Source: Owenia fusiformis (lineage: Eukaryota; Annelida; Polychaeta; Sabellida; Oweniidae). From it: a stretch of DNA of 64,000 nt. The stretch covers positions 23,882,184 through 23,946,183 of the forward strand of contig CAIIXF020000012.1 in NCBI GenBank assembly GCA_903813345.2, written 5' to 3'. This document shows, piece after piece, positions 27,276 through 38,546 of this stretch. The notes under the pieces are model-generated. The model did no database searches, had not been told where the DNA came from, and saw only the letters and a list, made by a program, of their open reading frames with translations. Position numbers and translations under genes: made by a program. The first letter of the stretch is position 1, and the number at the start of each line of letters is the position of its first letter.

Positions 27276-29497
27276 CAGACCACATGTGAAAATAATGAAA
27301 CATGGCTTCATGGTACATCTGTACATTAAGTGAAATCAAGGCAGTCCTCTTTTAGTGTATTTCTTAGAAAAAATGTTTGCCAAACATACATGTGCCAACA
27401 ATGGGATTAGAATCCCAACAATTGAAAAATGTGTCGTTGTGGAATAACCGTACTGAACCAGAGAGCAAAATCATCAAATGATAGAACTGATTACAGTACC
27501 TTTAACAAGATGGTATGTATATATAAATGCTGCAGATAGGTAGCACAAATTGCAGATTCTCTGTGGTTTTCCTTTTGTGTTTCTATTTGTTCTCTCCAAG
27601 GCAAGAGGTATGTAGATACAAATGCTGCAGATAGGTAGCACAAATTGTAGATTCTCTGTGGTTTTCCCTTTTTGGTTCTTTTTGTTCTCTCCAAGGCAAG
27701 AGGACTGCACCTGAAAGTACATTTAAGGAAAAGATCAGCGATGGTTCAATTAAAAAGAAAGAAACCCCGAAACTAAGTCCACAATTTTAACATGAAAACC
27801 CAATAGAAAAGACCCTTCAATCTCCAACTGTAGCTAAAATGAACACAAGACTTCAGACCTTCAAAAGTTAGATCTGGAGTAGTACTTGAAGTCAACTTTA
27901 AAATTGAATCATTACTGAGTAAGTACTGGTCAACGAAATACAATACAATACAAAACTATACAATACAATACAATACAATACAATACAATACAATACTAAG
28001 CACTAGATCCATGATCTTGGTCATCTGGTTCGTTGCTTGTCTGGTTCGTTGGTTGTTTGGTTCGTTGGATGGAGTGTTGGTTAGTTGGTTGATTAATTAG
28101 TTAGTTGGTTGGTTAGTTTTAACCTATTGGGTGGTCTGGTGGTTGTCTGGTTGGTTAGTTGGTTGGTTAGTAAGTAAGTTAGTTAATAGATTAAGCCTAT
28201 CGGGTCATTGGTTGGTCAGTTGGATGTCTGGTAAGTTGGTTGGTTGGTTGGTTGTCTGGTTGTTTGACACCCCCCCCCCAAGAAAAACTGGAATAGTACT
28301 GGGAGCAGTCCCCTGTTAATGGGATGCAACTGATTGCAAGAGATAAAAACTGGTCAAAAGCGACATCTACGGTAAGTCCTTGAAACTCAACCTAGTCCCC
28401 TAATGGAGACAAATGTGATTTCAACAGGACTGTCTTTTCGCAGGAAAACTGGAATAGTTCTGGGAGTTCCCCCCCCCTTCTAATGGGATGCAACTGATTG
28501 CAAGAGATAAAACTGGTCAAAATGCGACATCTACTGTAAGTCCTGGAAACTTGACCTAGTCCCCTCGCGGAAAAAATGTGATTCCAACAGGACAGTCTTT
28601 TCGCAGGGACTTCACCATTTGTGCTACAAATAGATAAAACATGTTGTAGTAGTTGTAATTTTTCATAAAACTTTACATAAAAACTTTAAATAAAACTTTA
28701 CATTATACAGTACTTTACACTACACTACTAAAAATTTACAGAATATTACAAAAGATAAAATTTATTTCTCCCAATTTGATATAAACCAGTAGACTTCCAT
28801 ATTTTTGATTTTGAAACATGAACTCTATTCCCCCGGAAACCCAACCACCCCCCTCCCACTTTTCCTTAGAGTCCAGGTTTCTCCACCAAAAATATGGGTT
28901 GGCCAACAAAAGTCCACAAGTAAATATCAAACTGGGAGGCGCCCCCCATCCCTATGCAAAACCAGGAAGGAATACTTAACTTAGGTAGCAGGAACGCAGC
29001 TGTTTTGTCGGTTGTGTCGTTGGTCATTGGGCTCCTCATCTCCAAGCTGAAAGGGAACCTGAAAACAGAGGAACTAAACTGTTGTAATAATTGAATAGAA
29101 AAAAGTACTTACTTTGGTGCTTTGGTGACAGGAACACGAACACCTCTCGCCCATGATACTGTTTACGTGGACCGGACCTGATGGTTCAAAGTTGTCGAAA
29201 GACTGATCCAGCTGTCGCCCTAACTTGGTGTGTTTGCTGCATCTCTCTCATAGTTGTACCTGAAAGATACAAGATAAGAAAATGAAAAATACGAGGATGC
29301 AACTTGGTCGAGTCACTTCCAATACAAGCGGAGGAGGGAATGCCAAGACATTCCTTTCATTGACTCTAGTAAATCTGTCATAGCCTTATACCCCTCCCGG
29401 CTTAAGATTTATATCATCAAGTCAACTAACTGCTTGGGCAGATGTAACTCTGTAGGAAGAATGGAATAGTTGAGCATATGTATATTCTTTAAGAACA
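27276..29497. repeat. Macrosatellite unit 9
   Basis: Edge-type unit with two 166-bp modules (about 28280-28605), resembling units 1 and 2 more than its neighbours. A partial tenth copy follows (29498-29701). Confidence 0.9.
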
Positions 29498-29703
29498 CAG
29501 ACCACATGTGAAAATAATGAAACATGGCTTCATGGTACATCTGTACATTAAGTGAAATCAAGGCAGTCATCATTTAGTGTATTTCTTAGAAAAAATGTTT
29601 GCCAAACATACATGTGCCAACAATGGGATTAGAATCCCAACAATTGAAGAATGTGGAATAACCGTAATGAACCAGAGAGCAAAATCATCAAATGATAGAA
29701 CTA

Positions 29704-29806
29704 ATGTGCCTAGAAAAGACTTGTGAGAAGATTTGTTTTGTAAAATGTGTAAAAAACGTGAAAATTCAGTGAAAAGAATCTTCTCACCAGTCTTTTCTTG
29801 GCACAT
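29704..29806. repeat. Hairpin-forming inverted repeat at the right edge of the array
   Basis: Left arm ATGTGCCTAGAAAAGACT...GAGAAGATT (29704-29733) pairs with the right arm AATCTTCTCACCAGTCTTTT...GGCACAT (29776-29806), loop about 45 bp. The macrosatellite sequence stops immediately before it. It could be a small fold-back element that marks or caused the array boundary. Confidence 0.8.
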
Positions 29807-29894
29807 AAGTGCACTCTTTGTGCAAAACTGGAAGATATAGACAACATGGGGAAAGAGTGATTCTTGTTTGAAAAATAACATGTGACTCAATTGA

Positions 29895-30148
29895 GGGATG
29901 CAGAAAATTTCCCATCATGCACCCTGACCTTAAAATATACAATAGTTAGGGTTTGCTCATATGTTTCTATTTTTACAAACTGTTGTAATATGCTCATCTC
30001 ATTTTACATTTTCTACATTGGTCAGGGTGCATGAGGAATGCAGAAAATTTCCCAAAATGCACCCCGTCCTTAAAATATACAATAGTTAGGTTTTGCTCAT
30101 ATGTTTCAATTTTTCACAAACTGTTGTAATATGCTCATCTCATCTTAT
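29895..30148. repeat. ~113-bp direct duplication enclosing a 14-bp inverted repeat
   Basis: Copy A (29895-30007) and copy B (30035-30148) share GCAGAAAATTTCCC, CTTAAAATATACAATAG and CTGTTGTAATATGCTCATCT at about 90% identity. CATGCACCCTGACC in copy A is the inverse of GGTCAGGGTGCATG just before copy B. Confidence 0.85.
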
Positions 30149-31003
30149 TGCTTATCTTTTGAATTCAAAGTAGTAAGAAATATAAATTGACTCGGACTGA
30201 CGAATGAAAACACAAGTACAAGTTTGTGTATACGCATTCGAAATAACTTATTTCAAAAAGGCTCTAATACCCATACAAATTAGGTTATTCTTTCAAAACA
30301 ACATTTTGCCCATGCTATTTTCTGGAACAAAATAAAGTATGAAGACATGAGTGTATTTTCTTGCTTTCTTCAGGAAAGTATCATTACATTGTCTTCTCTA
30401 AGTAAACCTAGTAAGTGGTCAATGGAAAGTCAGTGTTATTGAGAAATTTGGAGTAGAAATTTAGAAAATCGAAAAGGTGGCCATTTTGAATGATTTTTCT
30501 TAAGAAATTTCATGGAGTTGCCAATTACTTTACTTTGTTCAAGGAAATAACATGGGCAGGTCCAGTATAGCATTTTTTAAATGTTGTTTGGAAAGAATAA
30601 CCTAGCCATAGAAAATATCCGTACCGTTATCATTGTGCTGCAGTACACCCCCATTCGTTCTTTTGTAGTTTGTGTTTTTACCTATTCCTTAGGTTTCTTC
30701 TTCTGGAACACTGCATGCTTTTAGACACTTGTTATAGTTTATAACTTTTGTTTAGTCCCATACTTGGCTCTGCTTATTCATTTTGTCTACAACAACGGCA
30801 AATAAGAGCAATTGTCATGATATACTGTGTTATTTTCGTTTTTACGTATCGGCATTTTTCAACTTCGAAAATTCCTTTGTTTTTATTTGTATAATGAATG
30901 CTCATAGGGATCTAACCATGTGATCAGACGTAAGGTGGTCTGTTGAGATTGACCAATGAACACTTCCGAGAAATTGCTGTAATTGAATGCTAGTACGCAT
31001 CAG
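30149..31003. other. Unannotated AT-rich spacer
   Basis: No open frame with recognisable content, no repeat I could define and no RNA gene. It separates the array-edge duplications from the mariner-like element. Confidence 0.5.
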
Positions 31004-31032
31004 TTTTAAGCGTCTGGTATCAGACGCTTAAA
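31004..31032. repeat. Perfect 12-bp-arm palindrome
   Basis: TTTAAGCGTCTG and CAGACGCTTAAA flank a 4-bp GTAT loop. It lies about 20 bp before a mariner-like element. A cruciform or a footprint of another element are both possible. Confidence 0.85.
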
Positions 31033-31052
31033 GAGTCAATAAAAGATATATA

Positions 31053-32085
31053 CGAGGGCGGATTCATAAGTAGTGGGACAAATGCTATAACTTCACTTAT
31101 ATCAACCAGATGTTATTCAAACTTAGAACACAGAACCACAAACATATGATAATCATTGTGTGAAAATTTCAAAAAGTTACACCCCACTTTAGTAAAGTGA
31201 GAGTTCCAATCATAACGTTACAACAGGGTTCACGGAGCACATTGTTTGTCACTAATTGCTAGTTAAATATACAAGTCTCTACTTATATTCAGGACGTGAT
31301 GTAGTCCGTGACTTCTAGCGAGTCCTTTTGTGGAGCACATCAATTCTGTGCAAGACTATTGATTCCTTATTCATCTGGTGCAATCTCACTCTTTCTCAAA
31401 GTATTCGCCATGACAATCAATGCATTTTTGGCATCCCCTCAACCATTCTAGGTATGCACCCTCAAAACCATATTTTCAAAATTGGTCATCTCAGCTCTCA
31501 CATCATATTCAGAATACATATACAGAATACCACCTACAGTTTTTTTACTTCTTCTTTCCCATAGACTTCCAACAAACCTCTATAGGTCTCTAATACTGAA
31601 AACTTTTTCAAAGCATTAAATTTAATCACAGCACAGATGTTTATACGTGATTCTTGCTTTTCCACAGCTTTTCCAATGCTATTTTAATCAAATTTTGCTC
31701 CATCCAAAAAGGACTGAAAATGGCAGTGTCCTGGTGTCACTGCTTTGTGTGACATCACAATAGCATGATGATGTAATATATGTTACTGTTATCATGACTA
31801 CAAGGCTTGAGACAATATGAAACCAAATATTTAAAAATAACTATCATTTTGAGATATTTATGAGCATATTTATGTTGATCAAGCCCTTTATTTTTTAACT
31901 GCTCCGTTAACCCCTACTTTTGGTTACCATAGCAACCGTTGTTGCTTGGGAACATTATGAATTAAATTGAAATTTCACCAAACAATGCCTATATCCTAGT
32001 CTGTTTATGTGCCAAATTTGGTTGAGATATGTACACAGGGACTTGCTGCCTCAGAAAAGTCCCATTACTTATGAATCCCCCCTCG
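31053..32085 (-). mobile_element. Decayed mariner-like (IS630/Tc1) DNA transposon
   Basis: About 28-bp terminal inverted repeats begin CGAGGGCGGATTCATAAGTA on the left and CGAGGGGGGATTCATAAGTA on the inverted right, followed by RTGGGAC. Both ends abut TA, the usual Tc1/mariner target duplication, within a TATATA context. On the minus strand 31466-31389 reads FEGAYLEWLRG followed by CQKCIDCHGEYFEKE and a stop, which resembles the C-terminus of mariner-type transposases. The rest of the transposase is not readable, so the 1033-bp copy should be inactive. Family assignment rests on termini, target site and this tail. Confidence 0.75.
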
Positions 32086-32159
32086 TATATATCGGTTCCA
32101 AATATATTTTATTTCCCAAATGGTTTCCTAATCGCGTTCGAATTTCGCGACGCTAGACA

Positions 32160-32252
32160 TTAAATGTATGTTTGTTTATTTATTTATTTATGTGCCTCGT
32201 ATAGAATACCCAGCCTATTTATCGGGCGTACAATATATTTGAAAGCAATATT
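32160..32252 (-). mobile_element. 3' tail of the minus-strand LINE, separated from its body
   Basis: On the minus strand, after the AATATT shared with the other side of the 8.48-kb insertion, this reads TTGTACGCCCGATAAATAGG, then ATACGAGGCACATAAATAAA and more ATAA repeats. A short simple-repeat tail of this kind ends many non-LTR retrotransposons. The body ends at 40,732 in the same orientation, so the two belong together if the intervening 8.48 kb is a later insertion. Confidence 0.65.
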
Positions 32253-32639
32253 CACGGGTAGTATCTGAAGCCCCGCCACGATTTAGAAATCGCGAGCAAG
32301 TTCCCGCTGAAATCGCGAGCAATTAAAAGAAATGAAGGGGTATCTTTTGTTTACTTAAATTGTATGTTGTACAAAGCGTTTTCATTTAATTTTATTCAAT
32401 TATCACATGGCAGTGATACTAAAAAGCAACTGCTGCAAAACAAGTATCACGATCTGATGTTCTGAATTTCGTTATTTGATAATTGGAGAGAGAATGTATC
32501 ATCTTAAATCTTTATCTATATATTTCTATATTTTATAGCCGAAGAAGGTCGTTGCCCTTCAGTTGAAATGTTTATAGTGATATGAAATAAAGGTATTCTG
32601 AGTTTCACTTCCTAAAGCTTCGCCGAAATTTATATATTT

Positions 32640-32765
32640 CCATTTTACCATATCCCTCAAGGCCCCGCTTCTAACATGAGCAATAAACTAAAGATCCCGC
32701 TGAAAACATGAGGAAGCCCCGCTGAAAACATGAGGAGGTCCCGCTGAAATCAGGAGCAAGTGTCT
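32640..32765. repeat. Left subterminal repeats (CCCGCTGAAA...ATGAGGA)
   Basis: Four imperfect ~21-bp copies, including AGGAAGCCCCGCTGAAAACA and AGGAGGTCCCGCTGAAATCA. The same set appears inverted at 40,255-40,325. Clustered subterminal repeats are common transposase-binding sites in several DNA-transposon superfamilies; here that is inference. Confidence 0.75.
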
Positions 32766-32799
32766 CTCCAAAATGGAGTTAAGCCCGATTTTACTCTGC

Positions 32800-33530
32800 A
32801 AATCTGCCACGATTGTAGCCAACAACGTAATATATATAATAATTATTGATACTCTACAGAGCACATGTATATATCATATATCATTGTTATTGTTATTATT
32901 GTGACAACTAAACATGTACATGTGCGACTCTTTTAATATTATGTAATATCATTGTTATTTACGACTCTCTTTCATCATCAACTATCAATTCTTTAAAAGA
33001 GTCTCACGTGATTATGTTATTATGATAAGTTTTACCAGTGCAAGAGGCGCATATACGTATGTTTAGGCCATCATAAAAAAGTACCAAAAACATTACGGAC
33101 TTTCCCAACCGCCCACCCGTATTTGACTCCCATACAATATTTCCCTGAGCCAGATGGCCTAATGCCAACCCCCTCTCATGAAGATGACCGATGACAAAGT
33201 TGTGCAGCAACCCAGTGGCTGTTAGACTACCATAAGCTAAAATGAACGGATGTGATTCATGTGAAGCAGGGATCTTATCTGGAAATAGCAGCATCCAATT
33301 GCAAAAACTCGGCAATACAATAAACTGCTGTAAAAATAAAATTAATGTTAAGTTGATGATTTCGCGCGTCATGTGGAACCAAGTGTTTAAAAGATGAGAG
33401 GAATTCCATCATGTTGAAGTACAGGTCGCATTTCAGCATCATATGGATCGGTGTTTCCGATTGTCTTGTCTTGTCTGGTTTGCTCAGCCAGCTAAAAATG
33501 TCATGTGAGATACAATGAGACGCGCAAATT
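32800..33530. other. Interior of the 8.48-kb element with one unassigned 122-codon frame
   Basis: The minus-strand frame at 33004-33372 starts MTREIINL and has a hydrophobic start, but no domain or convincing codon pattern. I do not call it a gene. Confidence 0.4.
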
Positions 33531-33533
33531 AAG

Positions 33534-33598
33534 AAGCACGGGACATGTGGAGCTCAGTTTAGAATCAAAGCACGGGACATGTGGAGCTCAGTTTTGAA
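33534..33598. repeat. ~33-bp direct duplication
   Basis: AAGCACGGGACATGTGGAGC followed by TCAGTTT occurs twice in tandem with only small differences. Function unknown. Confidence 0.85.
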
Positions 33599-34123
33599 TT
33601 CCATTATGGAAACAGATTTAAAATCAGAAATATTATTATTGAAATAATACATTCAAAATGATTTGGTTCGTAATCGTAATAGATAAGGGAGTTTAAGCTT
33701 GCAAATAAAATTTAAACGTCAACCTATACGTATGACCAATCGCCAAAACAAATGCATCGTTTAATATTTCCCGTTCACGTTAAGGTTGTAAAAAACATCG
33801 TAAGCTTAAACAACCTATTATCACGATACATCAACGTATAAATTGTTAACACTTTTAACACCAATGCAAAGATTGAACAAATGAAACAAATTTTTCAATA
33901 ATAAAATGCCATATCTAATGTGCCACTTCAGTGTTTTAGCATATCAAAGTATTTTGCAACCTAAGTGACATCATAGTGAAATCATTGCATGTAGGTAGCA
34001 AAACGTTTTGAACAAAATCAAAATTGATAAATGGTGAATGACAATCACATTAATTAAGTTCTATACGTATGAGAGAAAACGCAACGGAATATTTGTACAA
34101 TGTATTTTAAAAACATAAATATA

Positions 34124-34830
34124 CAGTGCGTATCAAAAAAAACGCAACAGATCGTTATCTCGGAAAAGCACAAAACCAGTGATAACAGCATTGATTTCAT
34201 TCAATGCACTGTAAAGCCATATGTCTCCTCTTTACAATGATATATCATTCATTGATATTTGGTCATGGTTGCGCGAGTAATCATTCCATTTGCAAAGTGC
34301 GCCAAAATTAGCTTTGGGCCAAGTTATAAAAATCGCAAAAGTCAGTGTACGGAGCCCGATGCAATATTGGAAGAAAACATAAAACCAATGCTGATTGCAT
34401 CCTTTTCATTCAATGTACCAAAAAGCTAAATTACTCCTCCTTGCAATGGAATATCATTCATTCACAGGGAGTCATGGCTGACCGAATAATCGTTGATATT
34501 GCAAAGGGGCAAAATTCAGCTCGGACCCAAGTTTTAAACATTGCAAAAGTCAGTACAACGGGCATTGGGGCTATTGGAAGAAGGTGTGACAGGTGTGGTA
34601 TAGACAGTAAAGTGTTCATACTCATACTCTTGCAAGAATACATCCAATACCCCTCCAAATTACTACCACCTTCTTGCACATAAAGATGCGCTCATCTGTC
34701 CACGTCATGCATGGTTCAGCCCTGAGTCATCTGTGGGTTAAAGCAGAGAAAAGCAGCACATGGGCAACTCTTTCTCGAGGTTTTGCAATATCTGGTGGAG
34801 GAATTGTGAGCAAAGATGTTCCTGAGAGAG
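34124..34830 (+). mobile_element. Truncated Tc1/mariner-like inverted-repeat element, copy 1
   Basis: It begins CAGTGCGTATCAAAAAAAAC after TA and shares over 150 bp with the left arm of the element at 38547. An internal near-duplication of the ~210-bp terminal region follows, then a segment present in inverse orientation in copy 2 (CTCATACTCTTGCAAGAATA; ATATCTGGTGGAGGAAT). The right end is lost where a different element begins near 34,833. No transposase frame is visible. Confidence 0.7.
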
Positions 34831-34895
34831 TATCCTGTTAATAATCAAAGATTCGAGGTAATAAATGTGGATGGATATCTGAAAGAACGGGAAAA

Positions 34896-35064
34896 CCGGT
34901 GTAAAGGGTAGGAGGTCCTATCAAATTATGGTCATACTCTCCATTGATTTATATGGTGACCTCAATAGAACTCTTTCCCTCATTATCTTATACGCAATTA
35001 GGGCCAGTAAGGGCCGTTAAGAAAGGGACCATAATCCCTGGGGGACCATCATTTCTTTCACACC
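34896..35064. mobile_element. Small MITE-like element, copy 1
   Basis: Ends CCGGTGTAAAG and inverse CTGGTGTGAAAG, with inner inverted AAATTATGGTC / GACCATCATTT. A second copy sits at about 48,070-48,204, giving independent support that this is a dispersed repeat. Confidence 0.75.
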
Positions 35065-36240
35065 AGCCACGGCCAAGAAATCAAAACTGGACATTAATAT
35101 TCTAAAATTATTCCACGGTTGGGTGGAAATTTTCTGAAATTTGGCCAATTGAACAATGTCAACCAAATGACCAAAAATGGTATGAGATTAACAGATCATC
35201 ATATAGTCGGTTCAGGATATTTGCAGTATCCCTTGGGCAATATAATGTATCAATCCTCGGGACCTAAGGCCCTCGGACAGATATATTATATTGGCCTCGG
35301 GATAATCCCAATATCCCGAACCTCATAAAGGATAATCTCTATATATTTTACTGACGTTACATTATACGTATACATGTAGTTCAGTACATCACTAAATAAG
35401 ATGAATCGGCAGCAATGGCGCACACATTTAAAAACCAAGTTTATAGATCCACTTCTGAATGTTATTAACCTAGGAGTACAGGCCTTCTTCGAATAGCATT
35501 TGTGTTTCAAATAATAATAGTATGACACAAATGTTAGTGCAACCAGGTGCAATCGGACCTGTAAGCATTACTATTATATGCAATTTTCCGTTTTGTAAAC
35601 TTCGATATACATAGCTAAGTATGGTGTATATTCCTTAGTTTTTTTCTAGAAATCTACAAAATTCCACTGCTGTTTTGTCTTAACAGTATTTTCAATCACG
35701 GCAATCACTTTTCAAACGAATTTACTAGAAATATCAGAGGGTTGACTGTTATTCTCATATTTAGTAGTACTAGATGTGAATGACATTCACTCTTTATCAA
35801 GCAGGAAAATAAAATAATAATTTGCTACATGGCATAATGAATATAACCAGAGGATATCGCCACGATATAATCCAGTAAACCAATATGCGGAAGGTTTTGT
35901 AATGATATACTCCAATTCTTGTTGATTTCCCCCATTTAGTACACTAATTGAAGGATATTTAGAACATCCTATGAGTTTTTCAGAAAATCATATTAATCTT
36001 CCCGACGATATTGATATATGAACTCGTTCGCTTCGCTCTCTCGTGCAGATATCAATATCATCTCTAGTTAGATAAAACTGATTTTCTTTAAAATCATAGG
36101 GTATCCAAAGAATTTACATCGGATTAACGATCTCGTAAAATGTATCATTTTGTCGAGTTATTGTTAATGGTGAAAAAGAAATGAAAATGCATGTGTTCAC
36201 CTTAAATTAGCAACAAATTATATTTAATGTAACATAAAGC

Positions 36241-36694
36241 TAAGGCCACAAGAAGTAGATTCTTTGTTTTGCGTCCTGGAAAAATCCAAAATCATGCAAG
36301 GGTACAAGGAAAACAAACACAAACTCAATAAAAAACACAATCTTATTTGCTGAGAAATGTTTACATTTTATGGGCTTAAAAGGGATGACATACCAATTTG
36401 CAGTGATTACAAACACATAGCTAAACATTTTATACAATATATTTAAACATACAGTAGCTATTATTCGACTGTAAAAAATAAGAAAATACACAATGTATGC
36501 CAAAGTAATCAATAAAACTGTCAATTTTGATGCACATCAAATTATCTGCCATTTTACCTGATTCTGATTGAACGAAACGCGACGATACGTCCAGACCCTT
36601 GTGATTGATATTTGGATGTGTTTATTTTTTCTGATTTACTCAAAATCCTGCAAGCTAGGGGACGCAAAACAAAGAATATACTTCTTATTGCCTA
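36241..36694. mobile_element. ~455-bp MITE-like element with ~35-bp inverted termini
   Basis: Left TAAGGCCACAAGAAGTAGAT followed by TCTTTGTTTTGCGTCC matches the inverted right end TTAGGCAATAAGAAGTATAT followed by the same TCTTTGTTTTGCGTCC. The interior is AT-rich with no transposase. The target duplication is not clear. Confidence 0.75.
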
Positions 36695-37277
36695 ACATTA
36701 CTTTTCATATCAAATTGATGAATCTATCAGAATAATCCAAAGAACCTTTTTCAAATTATTCGCTCAAATAACATGTTCTTGGGACTAATCAACTTTCATA
36801 GACATTTCAAAACATTCCTATATTTATATGATAGTACAGAAATAAAAAGTAAAAAGAAATAGGATTTCATATAAGAGCATGGAAATATTTCAATCCTAAT
36901 TTTGTAAGGGTTATGTAATGGGAGGTTTAGGATAAACCATGTATCCAAAACCGATCGTACATATAGAGATTATCCTATAGTCGGTTCAGGATATTGGGAT
37001 TATCCCAAGGCCTATATATTATATCTGCCCGAGGGCCGTAGGTCCCAAGCTTTGCAACCAACCATGGAATTATTCTAAAATATTCATGTCCAGTTTTGTA
37101 TTCCTGTCCGTAGCCGGATTTTCCTGTTCAAATCTTTGATTATTAACGGGGCATACTGCTCCTTCCCTTCTTTAAAGCATCAAAGAGATCGCGATTGTCT
37201 GCGTTTTTCTCCATTGTTGTTCACAGTATGTGAACGTTACAAAAAAAGAACCAATACGGGAACAGCGATTATGACGT

Positions 37278-38134
37278 AGCGGGCAGATATACTGACGAAT
37301 CGCAAAAAGGTGGCGCATTTGTTTTTAAGGGTATCGCGTGAATGTAAATTTGATTCCCCGGATTATAAGATAATATTCTAATTAAAGTTATATATCATTT
37401 TAAAGCTGTTTCGATGAAGTTTTTAGATCAACTACACTCCGTTCACGATTCTTGCGCGTTCTTTTTTAAAAAAAAGTTTTTTACCAAAACATCTGGCAAA
37501 TATCCCCTGTTGACATGTTACATTTTGAATTATTTTCCGTCTTTAAAAACTCAAACAATATATGACTATTATACTTATTTTTCGTCTTGATGAAGGTAGA
37601 TGGAAGTTTTATTTCAAAGGATGAATTTTAGTAAGCGTCCCATATTGTGACGTCATAGAATCTGTTGACAGCGACCTTTTTTGCTCATTTTTTGTTACCT
37701 TCAACTTTTCAAGTGTACATTAAACAAAAATTACGAGATCAATTTTTAATAAATCATAAGTGATTATTTTGCTCTTAAACTCTAGTTCATTAATAAATAG
37801 TTGATTTTGTTCGCAAAAGTATGTGTTTTCTGTTGTATGTGGAAAAGTGGAGGACGAAAGGTTTTCAAAATTCATTAAAATAGGGCTAATTTACGCCATT
37901 CGCCTATTTTCAAGCACAGCAACACGTATATTTATTTCACCTAGATACTCCTATCCCATTGTTAATACATATACGATATCAGAGTTATTCGCCTTAAATG
38001 TTTTGACTTATAGAGGGAAATGTGGAGGACGAAAGGATTTCCATATGTGTACATTTTTCTTTTTTGTTAAAAAGCGAAAATGTGTAACAATGCGTGCGCG
38101 ACCTTTTTGCGACACGTCACTATATCTGCCCGCT
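37278..38134. mobile_element. ~857-bp element with ~40-bp inverted termini
   Basis: Left AGCGGGCAGATATACTGACG then TCGCAAAAAGGTGGCGCA; inverted right AGCGGGCAGATATAGTGACG then TCGCAAAAAGGTCGCGCA. Two direct copies of GTGGAGGACGAAAGG lie inside at about 37,848 and 38,021. Another TTTGCCCGCT word follows the right end. No coding sequence is recognisable. Confidence 0.75.
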
Positions 38135-38546
38135 CGGAGAGGGACGTAAAGCTATATTTGCCCGCTGATGAAAATATAAGTTTTTACAAACCGACTTTAT
38201 GTACCCGTAACGCGTCCAAGTATGGGATAAAACAGATGTATTCTATAGCATAAACATAAACATAATGATAACTAACTTCCAAAATTCAAACACATACTAA
38301 AGTACGCATTTTCTCAAGAAGTAGTTTTTAAGTTTGATTTTACACTCATATATTGCCGGAGCAGATCAATAAATTGATATTAAAATTTCAAATATACAGC
38401 ATAAGTAAAGTTTAAGAAAATCTTTATTTCGTAAATTGAGTAAAACGTATTTATTGAGTTCGATTTTCAGGAGCGGTACCGGAGTGGATACAGCCCATAT
38501 CCATCCCGGTCTCGTACTTTAGCGATAACTCCCCACATACACTATA

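Larger units (their letters stand above)
6164..29701. repeat. Macrosatellite: nine ~2.1-3.2 kb tandem units plus a partial tenth
   Basis: The anchor CAGACCACATGTG (one substitution in the copy at 24373) recurs at 6164, 8291, 10518, 13263, 16008, 18909, 21142, 24373, 27276 and 29498, giving periods of 2127, 2227, 2745, 2745, 2901, 2233, 3231, 2903 and 2222 bp; the last copy stops at 29701. Units are nearly identical apart from the number of inner ~166-bp modules (2,2,5,5,6,2,8,6,2). Order within a unit on the + strand: a ~200-bp conserved start; a 93-bp segment, single in unit 1 and duplicated in tandem afterwards; a (TACAA)n run; a ~250-bp GGTT-rich tract; the 166-bp modules; a CTTTACA-rich stretch; a ~700-bp end block. 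Open frames of 60-112 codons recur in every unit on both strands but have no known domain. Confidence 0.95.
34833..37152. mobile_element. ~2.3-kb element with ~200-300-bp inverted termini
   Basis: The left terminus, starting near GTTAATAATCAAAGATT, and its inverse at the right share AAAACTGGACATNAATATT, GAATAATTCCAYGGTTGG-type sequence, GGACCTANGGCCCTCGG, and GGATAATCCCAATATCC. The left terminus carries a smaller insertion (34896-35064) and the interior another (36241-36694). No coding capacity was found. The outer boundaries are approximate. Confidence 0.65.

Noticed and set aside
6164-29701. Tandem protein-coding genes from frames such as MERTERTTKGKPQRIYN
   Set aside because: The frames recur only because the DNA repeats; the same DNA has equally long frames on the opposite strand, composition is not protein-like and there is no domain.
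6164-29701. CRISPR array
   Set aside because: The repeats are kilobase-scale or ~166 bp with no unique spacers, in an animal genome.
33004-33372. 122-codon frame as a transposase of the 8.48-kb element
   Set aside because: No DDE/DDD-type motif or helix-turn-helix could be seen.
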